The notes under the pieces were generated by a model. The model saw nothing but the letters and a program-made list of their open reading frames with translations. It searched no databases and was not told where the DNA came from. 64,000 bases of DNA from Cellulophaga sp. 20_2_10 (GTDB lineage Bacteria; Bacteroidota; Bacteroidia; Flavobacteriales; Flavobacteriaceae), in the NCBI RefSeq assembly GCF_023476645.1, contig NZ_JAMCOJ010000002.1, positions 405,561 to 469,560 on the forward strand, given 5' to 3'. The position numbers and the translations under genes are program-made. Below, piece after piece: positions 63,602 to 64,000 of this stretch (positions are counted from its first letter, which is position 1; every line of letters starts with the position of its first letter).

Positions 63602-64000
63602 ATGAGAAATAGAATTTATATCAGCCTAGTTTTTATACTGCTTATTTGTAGTGTAGTTACGGCTCAAAATAATAAAAAACAGCCTAACGTTTTATTTATC
63701 ATGGTAGATGATTTAAACGATTGGGTTGGTGCTTTTGGGGGCAACCAACAAGCTATAACACCAAATATAGATGCGTTGGCAGCAAAAGGTGTCGTTTTTA
63801 AAAATGCCTATTGTTCTGCGCCATTATGCAACCCATCTAGAACCAGTATTTTAACGGGTTACCAGCCAAGCACAACAGGTGTTTATGGTAATAACGAGGT
63901 TTTTAGAGAAATAGAGGGTTTTAAAAATACGGTTACTTTACCGCAGTATTTTGAAGAAAACGGGTATGAAACTGCAGCGGCAGGTAAAATTTTTCATAAT
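63602..64000 (+). CDS. S1-family sulfatase, iduronate-2-sulfatase-like (fifth), partial
   Basis: Only the first 133 codons are inside the window. A signal peptide (1-21, ending VVTAQ) is followed by the metal motif LFIMVDDLNDWVGAFGGN, the formylglycine motif CNPSR (Cys76) and TSILTGYQPSTTGVYGNN. This N-terminal pattern matches iduronate-2-sulfatase-like enzymes (S1_7 type). It is the fifth sulfatase in the window and belongs to the GH27-sulfatase operon. The locus therefore continues beyond the right edge. Confidence 0.9.
   Translation, partial: MRNRIYISLVFILLICSVVTAQNNKKQPNVLFIMVDDLNDWVGAFGGNQQAITPNIDALAAKGVVFKNAYCSAPLCNPSRTSILTGYQPSTTGVYGNNEVFREIEGFKNTVTLPQYFEENGYETAAAGKIFHN

Noticed and set aside
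1-64000. CRISPR arrays, rRNA or tRNA genes, transposase genes
   Set aside because: No regular spacer-repeat array, no tRNA-like cloverleaf or rRNA segment and no transposase or integrase reading frame was noticed.

Overview
The window looks like part of the chromosome of a marine flavobacterium (Bacteroidota, Flavobacteriaceae-like). Support: very AT-rich DNA, two SusC/SusD pairs, two hybrid two-component sensors, many lipoproteins, TATATTTG-type -7 promoter boxes, and a large set of sulfatases. This is inferred from gene content; no rRNA marker is present.

Layout. (1) 1-1367, minus strand: the start of an RND-efflux adaptor gene behind a GbsR/MarR-type regulator with a clear operator. (2) 1771-11212, minus strand: SusD and SusC, a 709-bp regulatory gap holding a possible 32-codon membrane peptide, then hybrid sensor HTCS-1. 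(3) 11449-17574: a galactose (Leloir) block. galE and a LacI-type regulator run left; a GntR-type regulator, galK, galT and a TIM-barrel isomerase run right from a divergent promoter with a palindromic operator. (4) 17631-34815, plus strand: HTCS-2, a 939-residue beta-propeller enzyme resembling lambda-carrageenase (GH150), an EF-hand protein, an SGSH-like sulfatase, a GH110-like alpha-galactosidase, a GH42-like beta-galactosidase, an SGNH esterase and two more sulfatases. (5) 34883-40189: a CAT-like acetyltransferase (minus), then a Tat-exported FAD oxidoreductase, an uncharacterised repeat protein and a CstA-type transporter. (6) 40417-48621: SusC/SusD pair 2, a small lipoprotein and a second GH150-like protein. 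(7) 48622-60563: an accessory island with a TlpA-like lipoprotein, a 490-bp duplicated 3' end of the preceding enzyme gene, an unknown protein, an RloC/PrrC-like AAA ATPase, and a run of secreted proteins and lipoproteins. (8) 60564-64000: a GH27 alpha-galactosidase and two sulfatases, the last cut by the window edge.

How the genes may work together. The enzyme set (GH150-like endo-enzymes, at least five sulfatases, GH110 and GH27 alpha-galactosidases, a GH42-like beta-galactosidase) plus a full galK/galT/galE pathway suits a heavily sulfated galactan made only of D-galactose. No 3,6-anhydrogalactose catabolic genes are seen. Lambda-carrageenan fits best, but the assignment depends on recalled family traits and has not been tested by database search. 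Most of sections 2-6 and 8 would then be one large polysaccharide utilisation locus (PUL), interrupted by the island in section 7.

The main non-coding signals are operator palindromes at the gbsR, gntR/galE, FAD-oxidoreductase and susC2 promoters, a cluster of TWTGCA motifs upstream of susC1, several strong hairpin terminators, and three related palindromic elements that each follow one gene of the island.
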